A program made the translations under genes and the position numbers. Shown here one piece after another: positions 16,655 through 25,045 of a stretch of 64,000 nucleotides of DNA. Source of the DNA: an uncultured Candidatus Saccharibacteria bacterium (GTDB lineage: Bacteria; Patescibacteriota; Saccharimonadia; Saccharimonadales; Saccharimonadaceae); assembly GCA_948623715.1 (NCBI GenBank), contig CAPHDI010000001.1, forward strand, positions 124,001 to 188,000, in the 5' to 3' direction. The notes beneath the pieces are model-generated. The model saw only the letters and a list, made by a program, of their open reading frames with translations. It did no database searches and was not told the origin of the DNA. The stretch's first letter is position 1, and the number at the start of each line of letters is the position of its first letter.

Positions 16655-16708
16655 TGGTTAGATAGATGGATAACTATGCTACAATAGTCCTAACTAAGTG
16701 GAGATTTT

Positions 16709-17494
16709 ATGCATAAAGTACCTCAAATCACTAAGCGGGTTTTGGCCTTCGACGTCGATCAGACTCTCAATATTGCGAAGACCCCGATTCCGCCAGAAAT
16801 GGCTTCTTGTCTTGTCAAGTGTCTTGATTACTTCGAGATCTGCCCGATTTCCGGTCAGAAATACGAACAGTTCCTCCTCCAGATCGTCGAGCCCCTGAAA
16901 TCCGCCGGCGTCACCGACGCTCAACTCGCTCATCTTCACCTCTTCGTCGCTCAAGGTACTCAATATTACAAATACGTGGGCGGGGAATGGCAGCAAGTCT
17001 ACAATTACCCGCTCTCAGAGGAAGATGTTGTAAAAATTACAACGACTCTCGAACAAGCCGCTCGTGAACTCGGCTATTGGGAAGCTGACCGCCTGAAACC
17101 TGGTGACCAGATTATTGAGAATCGCCTCTCGCAGGTTACTTTCTCCGCCCTCGGTCAGGCTATGGGTACCTCCGAGAAATACAGCTGGGATCCTGATCTG
17201 AAGAAGCGCCAGGCTATCGTTGCCCGCTGCCAGGAGCTTCTCCCCGGCTTCCTCTATGAAATTGGTGGCACGACCTCGATCAATGTCGCCGCTCCTGGTA
17301 TGAATAAAGAATTTGGTATGACTCATCTTCTTGAAGAACTTCATGTCGAGAAAACCGATGTCCTCTACTTCGGCGACATGACCCAGCCCGGCGGCAACGA
17401 TTATCCGATTGTCGAGATGGGCATCGACACAATCACCGTTCGCTCTCATGAAGATACCCTCTATGCTCTCCGCGGAATTCTAGGAGTGTTATAA
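16709..17494 (+). CDS. HAD-IIB phosphatase, phosphomannomutase (PMM)-like
   Basis: A 261-residue HAD protein of the eukaryotic-type PMM group. The nucleophile motif is DVDQT (residues 16-20); PEMASCLVKC, DYFEICPISGQKYEQFL, IENRLSQVTFSALGQ and the final acidic motif YFGDMTQPGGNDYPI follow the PMM pattern. PMM interconverts mannose-6-phosphate and mannose-1-phosphate for glycan synthesis; related HAD-IIB members dephosphorylate sugar phosphates. The activity here is inferred. TACAAT lies upstream and GTGGAG precedes the ATG. It converges with the next minus-strand gene. Confidence 0.82.
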   Translation: MHKVPQITKRVLAFDVDQTLNIAKTPIPPEMASCLVKCLDYFEICPISGQKYEQFLLQIVEPLKSAGVTDAQLAHLHLFVAQGTQYYKYVGGEWQQVYNYPLSEEDVVKITTTLEQAARELGYWEADRLKPGDQIIENRLSQVTFSALGQAMGTSEKYSWDPDLKKRQAIVARCQELLPGFLYEIGGTTSINVAAPGMNKEFGMTHLLEELHVEKTDVLYFGDMTQPGGNDYPIVEMGIDTITVRSHEDTLYALRGILGVL

Positions 17495-17519
17495 AAAATC
17501 CCCCGACATATGTCGGGGG
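17493..17519. terminator. Terminator between convergent genes
   Basis: Perfect palindrome CCCCCGACATATGTCGGGGG at 17500-17519 with six Ts on the minus strand side; on the plus strand there is no T-run. Confidence 0.85.
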
Positions 17520-17529
17520 TACTTGAGCC

Positions 17530-18690
17530 CTAAAACGGCCAATTCAGATCGGCCGAACGGTCAATCTTCAGGTGCGGCTCCGTCTCCGGCTCGGCCGACG
17601 GCTTGGGCGTTTCTCCTTCAGTCGCCTCGTCCAGATTCCAGAAACACGTAGTATTCTTCGCGCATAGGCCTCCGTTCGGGTGCTTCCGCTTGCGCCAATC
17701 CGCCTCGATTTTCTCCGCGATAAAGGATACTCGTCTCCGCTGACACTCCGAGATCACCTCCGGTCTCCAAACTACTCGACAGAAGTTTTCGTTGTCAAAC
17801 GCCGGCCGGAGCCAGCTGATCACTAGGCACGTCGGTGCCACATTGTGCCAGATTTCCTTTTGCGCGATCTCGGCTACGTATCTGTCATACCAGTCCTCGA
17901 CCTCGTCCGGACGAATCAATCGCCCGTACCAGTCGATCACCCAGGTCTGCTTGCCGCTCATCTCGTCAGCGTAGCGTACTCCCTTAATCGTCCCCGGTCT
18001 TGCGTCGGTTGGCCCGCGGTAATCGCCAGCTTCTCCGCTTTCGAGATACTCTCGGCCGATTCGCCGATACTCTTCCGCGCACTGCGCAGTGTCGCTCTCA
18101 GTCTGCGGATGCTCGCTCAAGCGGTAGCCAATCGGGAAAATGAAATACGACCGGTACATCTTCTGTCCTCTTGCCTCGCGCCGCCGGTGGCTAAACCAGA
18201 TTGCTGCTTCACATTGATCGGTCGGCAGCACTGGCGCATGGCACATCGGGTACGGGTATACCGTGAATCCCCGCCCATCGTCGCTCTCGACGATGACCAG
18301 CAGATATCGTGCCTCTTCCGGCGTACTGATGTAGACATCGGCGACTTCAATCCCGTTTGCTGGCTCCTGGACTTTCTGGAAGTCCCGGCAAAACAGCACT
18401 GTCACCGCATCCGAGCCGACGTTCGGGAAGACCTGCTTCGTGATACTCGGCAGGCGCCACCCCGCCAGCGCGTCATTCGCAGCACCTTTCTCGTCGAAGG
18501 TGATTTTCGTCACCAGATCGTCGATCGGCTCGCCGCTCTCGTCGCGCGCCACTGGGATGTGGAAAATGATGCGGCCGTTCTTCACCGCCACCTGTCGCAC
18601 GATCACTTCTGTATGTCGGTTCTGTACGAACGTTTTGCCATAGAGATGTTTCAGTGTCACTATTGCTTTGAAAATGTTTGCATTGTCCAT
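17530..18690 (-). CDS. Unrecognised soluble protein
   Basis: A 386-residue protein without signal peptide or membrane segment. ATG 18690 is chosen over an upstream start at 18714 because TTGAGGAGGGG lies directly before it. The sequence is rich in Trp, Arg, Tyr and acidic residues, with several cysteines, and ends in a Glu/Pro-rich tail. No family recognised. It is an SD-led single-gene unit with promoter at 18767-18795 and a terminator shared with the convergent PMM-like gene. Codon choice resembles the other SD-led genes. Confidence 0.72.
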   Translation of the reverse strand: MDNANIFKAIVTLKHLYGKTFVQNRHTEVIVRQVAVKNGRIIFHIPVARDESGEPIDDLVTKITFDEKGAANDALAGWRLPSITKQVFPNVGSDAVTVLFCRDFQKVQEPANGIEVADVYISTPEEARYLLVIVESDDGRGFTVYPYPMCHAPVLPTDQCEAAIWFSHRRREARGQKMYRSYFIFPIGYRLSEHPQTESDTAQCAEEYRRIGREYLESGEAGDYRGPTDARPGTIKGVRYADEMSGKQTWVIDWYGRLIRPDEVEDWYDRYVAEIAQKEIWHNVAPTCLVISWLRPAFDNENFCRVVWRPEVISECQRRRVSFIAEKIEADWRKRKHPNGGLCAKNTTCFWNLDEATEGETPKPSAEPETEPHLKIDRSADLNWPF

Positions 18691-18766
18691 TTTACCCCTC
18701 CTCAAAAGAATCACAAACCTAGCCTTCTAGAGCTTCGTACAAGGGAACTACGTCCCCATACTATCA

Positions 18767-18795
18767 ATTATAGCACACTTTATCAAAAAAGTCAA
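18767..18795 (-). promoter_or_regulatory. Promoter of the 386-residue protein gene
   Basis: Minus strand TTGACT (18795-18790), 17 bp, TATAAT (18772-18767) with TGTGC extension. Confidence 0.88.
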
Positions 18796-18832
18796 GACTA
18801 GAGACTTATTTTAGTTATGGTATAATTGATAT

Positions 18833-19603
18833 ATGAAATCTTATATCGTGGGCAATTGGAAGATGAATTTTTCAGTGGGTGAGTCTTCCGTCTACCTTCA
18901 TAAACTTTTACAGCGTGTTCGCGCTTACCGTGATATTGAGGTCGTCGTCGCGCCGTCCTTCGTCGCGCTCCAGCCCCTCTCTCTCCAGATCGACCGTAAG
19001 AAGATCCGCCTCGCTGCTCAGTCCGCGAATCCGCATGATTTCGGCGCCTACACTGGCGAAGTTTCTTGCACGCAGCTCCGTGGTCTCGTCGATTATTGCA
19101 TTCTTGGACATTCCGAGCGTCGTCAGCTCTTCCACGAGAGCGATAAGCAGATTCGCTCCGCTGTCGCCGCCGCTATCCGTAATCAGATTACTCCAATCCT
19201 CTGCATCGGTGAGACTGCTACTGAGAAGACTTTCGGCGAGACTCGCGATGTCCTCCGTGACCAGCTCCTCGGCGGCCTCTCCGAGGTCTCCCGCGAAGAT
19301 CTTGATAAGGTTATGGTCGCCTACGAGCCAGTCTGGGCTATTAGTACTACGACCGATTCTCATCTTGCTAGCCCTGATGAGATCGGTGACACGATGACTT
19401 TTCTTCGCCAGACTCTTAATGATCAATATGGCGAAGACGTCGCCTCCGAGATTGCTCTTCTCTACGGCGGCAGCGTGAATCCGACCAACGCCGGCGCCTA
19501 TCTGACCATCCCTGGCGTCGACGGTCTCCTTGTCGGTGGCGCCAGCCTCATCGCCGACCAATTCGTCGACATTATCGAAACCGCTAAAAAGGTCAAATCA
19601 TAA
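18833..19603 (+). CDS. tpiA: Triosephosphate isomerase
   Basis: A 256-residue TIM barrel enzyme, normal length. NWKMN near the start, the catalytic-His motif GHSERR, the catalytic-Glu loop AYEPVWAIST and the phosphate loops LYGGSVNPTN and GLLVGGASL are all present. It interconverts dihydroxyacetone phosphate and glyceraldehyde-3-phosphate in glycolysis. The usual loop-6 AIGTG is AISTT here, a mild variation. TATAAT is six bases before the ATG. The next gene starts 3 bp after the stop. Confidence 0.97.
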   Translation: MKSYIVGNWKMNFSVGESSVYLHKLLQRVRAYRDIEVVVAPSFVALQPLSLQIDRKKIRLAAQSANPHDFGAYTGEVSCTQLRGLVDYCILGHSERRQLFHESDKQIRSAVAAAIRNQITPILCIGETATEKTFGETRDVLRDQLLGGLSEVSREDLDKVMVAYEPVWAISTTTDSHLASPDEIGDTMTFLRQTLNDQYGEDVASEIALLYGGSVNPTNAGAYLTIPGVDGLLVGGASLIADQFVDIIETAKKVKS

Positions 19604-19606
19604 ACT

Positions 19607-21004
19607 ATGGACAAGACTGCCGGTAAAACTCCTGAACCCGTCGCCACTGCCAGCGCAGCAGGGGCTGACCCACAGGCCCCGGTTACGCCAGTACGCTCCG
19701 CGAAAGACGCTATCAACGCCATGTATGCGAATAATTCTGGCCATGGCTTGAGCGATTATCTTGCTACCTCTGCAAAAGACATTATTAATGCCAGTAGTCG
19801 CGCCGGCGGCGATTCGAAATCTGCTGCTAATCTCCACCGTGGCTCGATCAATCATCAGCTCGAATCCGCCCGCCCCTCGGCTTCTAGTATCCTGAAATCC
19901 GCCCGCCCTAAGACTGTCGTGAAGACATCCCTGAAACTTGGTCCGAAAAAGGCCCCCTCCGTCGTCAATCCTCAGACCCTCCAGCGCAATACTTCTCGTC
20001 GTACGATCGACCTCAGCGCGAAAAAGGGTTCGACCAGCCTCGAAGAGATTCTCGCGCACCGCCGCGCTCGCGCTGCGCAGCCTGCCGCTGACGATTCGAT
20101 TCAGGTTATGCAGCAAGCCGCCCGCCAAGCTACTGGCGTCCCCGACGAGCCTGTCGCCCCGAAACATGTCCCGCGTCCGAGGACTCGCGCTCCCCGTGGC
20201 CTCATGCAGGACGTCATCCGTCCCGCTCGCCCTGGAGCCACTAATCCAGTCGCCGCTCAGCCTACTACAGCGCCGAAAGCTTCGAAGTCTCCAAAGCTAT
20301 CGAAGTCTGCTGATAACCATCCAAACACCCGCTCCGGTCGCCCGATCGACTCAATCAAGCGCCGCTTCCGCCCCGCCCCGAAAGATTATGTCGCTGAGGA
20401 GCAAGTCCAGCCCGACGCCTATGTCGGCTTCGACCAACACGGAGACTTCGAGCAGCCTGTAGATTTCGATCTGCACGGAGATTCTGATCGCCTTGAGGAT
20501 CAGCCGCCTACTCCGACGAAACAGCCCGTCGAGATTTACGGCCTTATGGACGAAGAGCCGACCGGCAAGCCCGCCGAGGGCCTCGGTGTCGTCGAGGATT
20601 ATAATCCTACTGGTCAGATCCACGAGCAGAAAGTCGCTCAGGGTAGTGGCTCCGCCGCACCGGATAATAATAAACATGTTCTCGGCGGTCAGTCGCCTTT
20701 CTTCCTGAAATCTGTCAGCGTCGAGAAGCGCCCGCTTTCCGATGGTCCGAAGAAGTCTCGCGATGCCGACACTCCCGCCGGCACTCTCTACGAAAAGCCC
20801 AGCTCCGAACCTGTCAGCAATAAAAACGTCTACGCGAAAAAAGAGAAGGAATCTAAGAAATCCCTTCCTACGAAGCCCACCGTCATTATCCCCGCCAGTC
20901 GTCGCTCGAAAGCCCCGCTCATCTTCCTCCTCATTCTTACTGTCATCCTCGGCGCTGCCGTCGGCGCCTTTATCTACCTCTGTTTCTTTCAGTATCTCGA
21001 ATAA
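19607..21004 (+). CDS. Long disordered protein with C-terminal transmembrane helix
   Basis: A 465-residue protein with low-complexity Ala/Pro/Lys/Ser-rich sequence over about 430 residues and one hydrophobic helix at the C-terminus (about 437-460), so it is probably tail-anchored with a large disordered cytoplasmic domain. Short basic stretches and many proline kinks suggest a scaffold or spacer, but no domain is recognised. It lies 3 bp after tpiA without a promoter of its own, so it is co-transcribed; a functional link to glycolysis is not implied. A terminator follows at 21014-21048. Confidence 0.75.
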   Translation: MDKTAGKTPEPVATASAAGADPQAPVTPVRSAKDAINAMYANNSGHGLSDYLATSAKDIINASSRAGGDSKSAANLHRGSINHQLESARPSASSILKSARPKTVVKTSLKLGPKKAPSVVNPQTLQRNTSRRTIDLSAKKGSTSLEEILAHRRARAAQPAADDSIQVMQQAARQATGVPDEPVAPKHVPRPRTRAPRGLMQDVIRPARPGATNPVAAQPTTAPKASKSPKLSKSADNHPNTRSGRPIDSIKRRFRPAPKDYVAEEQVQPDAYVGFDQHGDFEQPVDFDLHGDSDRLEDQPPTPTKQPVEIYGLMDEEPTGKPAEGLGVVEDYNPTGQIHEQKVAQGSGSAAPDNNKHVLGGQSPFFLKSVSVEKRPLSDGPKKSRDADTPAGTLYEKPSSEPVSNKNVYAKKEKESKKSLPTKPTVIIPASRRSKAPLIFLLILTVILGAAVGAFIYLCFFQYLE

Positions 21005-21013
21005 TCTTACTAA

Positions 21014-21048
21014 ATCACCTAAAATCCTCTACTTTTGGGTGATTTTTT
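21014..21048 (+). terminator. Rho-independent terminator of the tpiA operon
   Basis: ATCACCTAAAA at 21014-21024 pairs with TTTTGGGTGAT at 21033-21043, followed by six Ts. Confidence 0.85.
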
Positions 21049-21052
21049 GTGC

Positions 21053-21058
21053 TATAAT
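21053..21058 (+). promoter_or_regulatory. -10 box of structured RNA copy 2
   Basis: TATAAT with TGTGC extension, immediately after the tpiA-operon terminator. No good -35 hexamer is visible at the expected position. Confidence 0.65.
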
Positions 21059-21060
21059 GG

Positions 21061-21209
21061 AACTGTTTAAGACATTTATTATATCAATAGCAAGTTCATT
21101 TTGCTTATTCAGAATATCGATAGTAATGGCATCATGAGGGCCATCAATTCGATGTTCTGAAAAGAGCTTGCTGAATAGATGTCTTAAACACCCTCGTGGT
21201 GCCATTTTT
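21061..21209 (+). ncRNA. Structured leader RNA, copy 2 (rod with loop-to-3'-end pseudoknot)
   Basis: Helix A: 21065-21080 pairs with 21174-21189 over 16 positions (one G-U). Helix C: AGCAAGTTC at 21089-21097 with GAGCTTGCT at 21164-21172. Helix D: CAGAATATCGA at 21110-21120 with TCGATGTTCTG at 21149-21159. Loop B 21125-21138 (AATGGCATCATGAG) pairs with B' at 21193-21206 downstream of helix A, followed by TTTTT. Helices A, C and D differ in sequence from copy 1 but keep pairing, while B and B' are nearly identical between copies. That is compensatory change in the stems with conserved primary sequence in the pseudoknot, a strong sign of a functional RNA. Confidence 0.8.
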
Positions 21210-21279
21210 GTTGGTAGACAAGTTGCATCTGGCATACCGACAATTGGTTTAGATAGGAATAAAACAATAGAATAAAATG

Positions 21280-21289
21280 AAATGGCACC
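21280..21289 (+). promoter_or_regulatory. Possible alternative pairing partner of RNA strand B'
   Basis: AAATGGCACC is perfectly complementary to GGTGCCATTT (21198-21207) in the 3' part of the upstream RNA and lies about 30 bases before the SD of the FISUMP gene. It could compete with loop B. Inference from complementarity. Confidence 0.4.
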
Positions 21290-21328
21290 TCGGGTTTACC
21301 TATCACAACAATACAAAAGGAGGGCCAC

Positions 21329-23464
21329 ATGCACCTAAAATATATATCAAAGGTTAACTTTTTGAAACGAAATAGTATTCCAATATTGCTTTATAGAAGT
21401 ATTCCTCTAATGTGCAGTCTGGCCTTACTTTTGTTAGTAAGTAGTTTAGTGGTTGTTGATCATAATAATAATGAAGTCTATGCGGAAGAAGGTATTGAGA
21501 CCTACGCCACCACCGCCAATCCTACCGCTACTCTCCAGATTTCTAACTCTAGCCTCAAAGATATAGTTTATCCAGGATCAACTAGTTATGTTAGTAGTCA
21601 AGTTAATATTACTGCACAAGACATTACTGACTATACTTTAGTTATCTCCGGTCCCACTAATCTTAGCGGTACGACTAATATTACTGGCGCTGAGGGTAAA
21701 CCTGGCAGCAACTTAACCGACAACACCTGGGGTTATGCCTGGGCAGATCCTGATACTGATGATAAGGGCTTAATCTATAGCTCACTATCCGAGAACGGTT
21801 CTACTCTTGCTAGCGGTAAAGCTACTAGTCTCGACATGAGTAAGAAGCTAACTTTCGCCGCTAAGTTTGCTGAAGATGCAGAGAGTGGACACTATAAAGC
21901 TAACGTCACCCTGTCTCTAGCTGCTACTCCTAGGGAAGTAGCTACTGGGTTTAACGGTATATATGACATGCAAGATATGACAACTAGTATATGTAAAACT
22001 GCACAGAAAGGCCTCATTGGATCACTAGAAGATACCAGGGATGGTAATATTTATACAATAGCTAAACTCGATGATGATAACTGTTGGATGACGAAGAGTC
22101 TCGCATTAACAAAAGAAAGTATTGAAGCTTATGGCAACTCTGCGACGCTGACAAATGCGGATTCTAATGTAGAGAATGACTTCATAATGCCTACTAGTAT
22201 CACTAAGGAAACAATCGCATCCACAGATTTTTCCGGCAGTGATCGTTACGCTTCGCAAATCTATGCTGCCAGCATCGACGATACTGGATGGCAACCTGGA
22301 TATGGAGCATATTATTCCTTTACGGCCGCGACAGCCGGGAGCGGGGATGCGGAATTCACGGAAAATGGTGCAAACGCCAGCCAAGATGTTTGTCCGAAAG
22401 GATGGAAACTGCCAACGCTGAGTAATTATAAGATGTTTCTAAATACAATCGGAATTAGCGATCTAGAAACGGTCGACGCAAGAGTTGCAAAAATGCAAGA
22501 TTCCCCATACAATTTTGTATTGATGGGTAACGTTGCGGATGGCAAGCTTAAAGATATTGGTGAATACGGCGATTGGTGGACTAGTACATTAACCTCTAAT
22601 ATGAATGCCACAAGATTGATGATTGATGTGGATAATGAGAACCTATCGGATGCTGTACAGACTACCGGCGGACTTCGTTATCCGGGTCGCGCCATCCGCT
22701 GCATCGCCAAAGACGACCGCACTCTCTCCGACATCTCCACTATGCAAGACATGACCCCGCAAGTTTGCGAGAATACTTCTATTGGCGCCACGAAAACCCT
22801 CACCGACTCCCGCGACAACTCTACTTATACCGTAGGCAAACTCTCCGACGGCAACTGCTGGATGACCGAAAATCTCAAGCTCGACATCAGCCAGCCCAAC
22901 TCTCTGACGCCTGCCGATTCCGACGTATCGAATAGCTGGCCCACGATAGCCATATCGACACCGATGGAAACCGTTAATGGCACTTGGACGACTGACAATA
23001 CTGCCATCTTCTTCGCCAAGCACCCGGTTAAAATCTATAATAATGGCGGCTCATATCAAGATATCTATGGCTATTACTACACCTGGTGCGCCGCGACTGC
23101 TGGCACCTGCAAAGATGTTAGCGGAAATATTCTCAGTAGTGGTAACGCTGCTGACAGTATTTGTCCGAAAGGCTGGAAATTGCCAACCAGCGCAAACTAC
23201 ACTGCGCTTTACGGTCAATGGGATACGGCGACCTGGAGTACCAATGGCGGCGTAAACGGTCGCTGGCTCGGCGCTGCCGATGCGGCTGCCGGTCTCGTTG
23301 ATAATGATGGCCTTAATTATGGCAACGCCTTCGGCGATTACTGGTCCAGTACCGCCAGTAGCGATTCTAGTGCCTATCATCTCCACTTTATCGATAGCGG
23401 TGTCGGCCCCGCTAATGATAACGATAAATATTACGGTAACCCTGTCCGCTGCATCGCCTACTGA
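21329..23464 (+). CDS. Secreted protein with two FISUMP (Fib_succ_major) domains
   Basis: A 711-residue exported protein with AAAGGAGGG before the ATG. A signal/transmembrane segment spans about residues 25-50, then an Ig-like Thr/Ser-rich region (55-200). FISUMP domain 1 (about 205-470) has CWMTKSL, CPKGWKLPTLSNY and WWTSTL; domain 2 (about 475-711) has CWMTENL, CPKGWKLPTSANY and YWSSTASSDSSAYHLHF, ending VRCIAY. The fold is C-type-lectin-like, as in many surface ligand-binding proteins. Domain 1 is encoded with AT-rich codons and domain 2 with the typical codons of the genome; the change lies near 22670. Preceded by structured RNA copy 2. No sortase or membrane anchor at the C-terminus. Confidence 0.83.
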   Translation: MHLKYISKVNFLKRNSIPILLYRSIPLMCSLALLLLVSSLVVVDHNNNEVYAEEGIETYATTANPTATLQISNSSLKDIVYPGSTSYVSSQVNITAQDITDYTLVISGPTNLSGTTNITGAEGKPGSNLTDNTWGYAWADPDTDDKGLIYSSLSENGSTLASGKATSLDMSKKLTFAAKFAEDAESGHYKANVTLSLAATPREVATGFNGIYDMQDMTTSICKTAQKGLIGSLEDTRDGNIYTIAKLDDDNCWMTKSLALTKESIEAYGNSATLTNADSNVENDFIMPTSITKETIASTDFSGSDRYASQIYAASIDDTGWQPGYGAYYSFTAATAGSGDAEFTENGANASQDVCPKGWKLPTLSNYKMFLNTIGISDLETVDARVAKMQDSPYNFVLMGNVADGKLKDIGEYGDWWTSTLTSNMNATRLMIDVDNENLSDAVQTTGGLRYPGRAIRCIAKDDRTLSDISTMQDMTPQVCENTSIGATKTLTDSRDNSTYTVGKLSDGNCWMTENLKLDISQPNSLTPADSDVSNSWPTIAISTPMETVNGTWTTDNTAIFFAKHPVKIYNNGGSYQDIYGYYYTWCAATAGTCKDVSGNILSSGNAADSICPKGWKLPTSANYTALYGQWDTATWSTNGGVNGRWLGAADAAAGLVDNDGLNYGNAFGDYWSSTASSDSSAYHLHFIDSGVGPANDNDKYYGNPVRCIAY

Positions 23465-23480
23465 AATCCTACCCCCCCAC

Positions 23481-23505
23481 AAGCCCCTTCCTCAGAGGGG
23501 CTTTC
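23481..23505 (+). terminator. Terminator of the two-domain FISUMP gene
   Basis: AAGCCCCT / AGGGGCTT stem followed by a short T-run. Confidence 0.75.
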
Positions 23506-23587
23506 CATGCTCCCCTCTTGCCTTTTCCAGAAAATTATGCTATAATCACAGAGAACTCACACCGATCTTTAAAAAGGAGCTGTTTTT

Positions 23588-24946
23588 ATGAAGAAAATCG
23601 CCTTTCTCTCTAACGGTTGCCAGAGCGGCCTCTGTAAGCCTCGCGAGATCATCGTCGCTGACCCCAATTACCGTGAAGTTGCCGACCCTAAGCGCGCCGA
23701 TATCCTAATGGTAAATTTCTGTGCAATGAGCGCCGAAAACCTCGATGGATTCGAACAGTTTCGCCGCCGAATCACTCAGTACAAGAAAAAGAACCCCAAG
23801 CTCAAGATTCTTGCCGGCGGCTGTGTCGAGGGCCTTTCTGAGAAAAAGGATCTCAGCTTCGCCGACGCTATCTTCCATCATCAGGGAGAGGTTGCCGCTC
23901 TTGCCGCCCTCTTGGGCAAAGAGACCCAGCCTGCCCTCGCTCCGCTCATTAGTAGCGGCGCCGCGACGATCAACATCGCCCAGGGCTGTAATCGTCGCTG
24001 TTCCTTCTGCAAAGTCCATTATCTCGACCATATGCGTCTGACCAGCCGTCCCATTGAAGAAATCCTCGACCTTGCCCAGCAAGCCATTGCGAAGGGAACT
24101 CACACTATCGTCCTCACCGCCGAGAACTCTACTGAGTATGGTATCGACCTCGGCACAAACTTCCAGACCCTGCTGAAAGCTCTGCTCGCTCTGGACGGTT
24201 TGCGCATCCTGAATATTTACGGGCTTTGCCTCGACGAGGTGACGCCGAATCTCCTCCAGATCTTAAAGCATCCGAAGATCAGCACCATCCAGCTTGAAGT
24301 GCAAAGCCTCGACGATCAGATTCGCAAGAATATGAATCTACGCAAATCGAGAGACGAAGCTCTGGCTATCCTCAGTGCCCTATCAAACAAGTTTCTCATC
24401 AGTAACCTTATGGTCGGTTTTCCTGGTCACTCTATCAATGAATTCAACCGCGAAATGCGCCAGATTCACGCTCACCATCTCTATTTTCTCTCCCTTGACC
24501 CCTACGACGATACTCCCGGCGCCCCCAGTCACGAGCATTATCAGCCTCTTGACGGGACGACGTCTTCGTATTATGAGATGACTTTCCTCCGTACCGTCGC
24601 CAAGGAGCGCGAGCTTCTCCTCGGCCATCTCATGCGCCAGCCCGCCATTGAAGCGTCCGTTACGTCTGTCGATCATACTAAGATCTGCCTTTACGCCCTC
24701 CATTACACCCTGGAGATTCATGCCGAGCAGCGACATCATCGCTATCGTCCCGGCGACATCGTCCGCGTTAAGATTATCGGGCTTCATCGCACTATGCCGA
24801 AGCTTCTTGAGGTGGGCGTGCGCATTTTCTCCGGCAAGAATCGTCCTGTCACCGACCAGCTTCTCCAGTATATGCGCTATTTCGACACTGCCAGCCAGGA
24901 ACAATTCATGCAGGTCGACGGCGAAATCCTCGAGACTATATCTTAA
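23588..24946 (+). CDS. MiaB/RimO-like radical SAM methylthiotransferase, divergent
   Basis: A 452-residue radical SAM protein. The cluster motif CNRRCSFCK gives Cys134, Cys138 and Cys141. The N-terminal UPF0004-like domain carries Cys11, Cys45 and Cys79 in positions typical for the second iron-sulfur cluster of methylthiotransferases, and a TRAM-like region follows near residues 375-415. MiaB, RimO and MtaB add a methylthio group to tRNA or ribosomal protein S12. Here the first cysteine context is NGCQSGLC instead of the usual GCxxNxxDSE, so the substrate cannot be assigned. TATAAT lies about 40 bp upstream and AAAGGAG precedes the ATG. Confidence 0.8.
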   Translation: MKKIAFLSNGCQSGLCKPREIIVADPNYREVADPKRADILMVNFCAMSAENLDGFEQFRRRITQYKKKNPKLKILAGGCVEGLSEKKDLSFADAIFHHQGEVAALAALLGKETQPALAPLISSGAATINIAQGCNRRCSFCKVHYLDHMRLTSRPIEEILDLAQQAIAKGTHTIVLTAENSTEYGIDLGTNFQTLLKALLALDGLRILNIYGLCLDEVTPNLLQILKHPKISTIQLEVQSLDDQIRKNMNLRKSRDEALAILSALSNKFLISNLMVGFPGHSINEFNREMRQIHAHHLYFLSLDPYDDTPGAPSHEHYQPLDGTTSSYYEMTFLRTVAKERELLLGHLMRQPAIEASVTSVDHTKICLYALHYTLEIHAEQRHHRYRPGDIVRVKIIGLHRTMPKLLEVGVRIFSGKNRPVTDQLLQYMRYFDTASQEQFMQVDGEILETIS

Positions 24947-24952
24947 GCAGTA

Positions 24953-24981
24953 TTGACATTTACTGAGAAGTGTGCTATAAT
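24953..24981 (+). promoter_or_regulatory. Promoter of the NUDIX gene
   Basis: TTGACA (24953-24958), 17 bp, TATAAT (24976-24981) with TGTGC extension. Confidence 0.9.
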
Positions 24982-25045
24982 GGTAAATGGTAGCATTAAT
25001 TATAGCTACAGTTCTCCAAAATCTGATATATCTGGAGGTAATGTC

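Noticed and set aside
21329..23464. Diversity-generating retroelement acting on the FISUMP (C-type-lectin-like) domains
   Set aside because: No reverse transcriptase and no near-identical template repeat with adenine-specific differences are in the window; the domain ends are too different to be template and variable copies.
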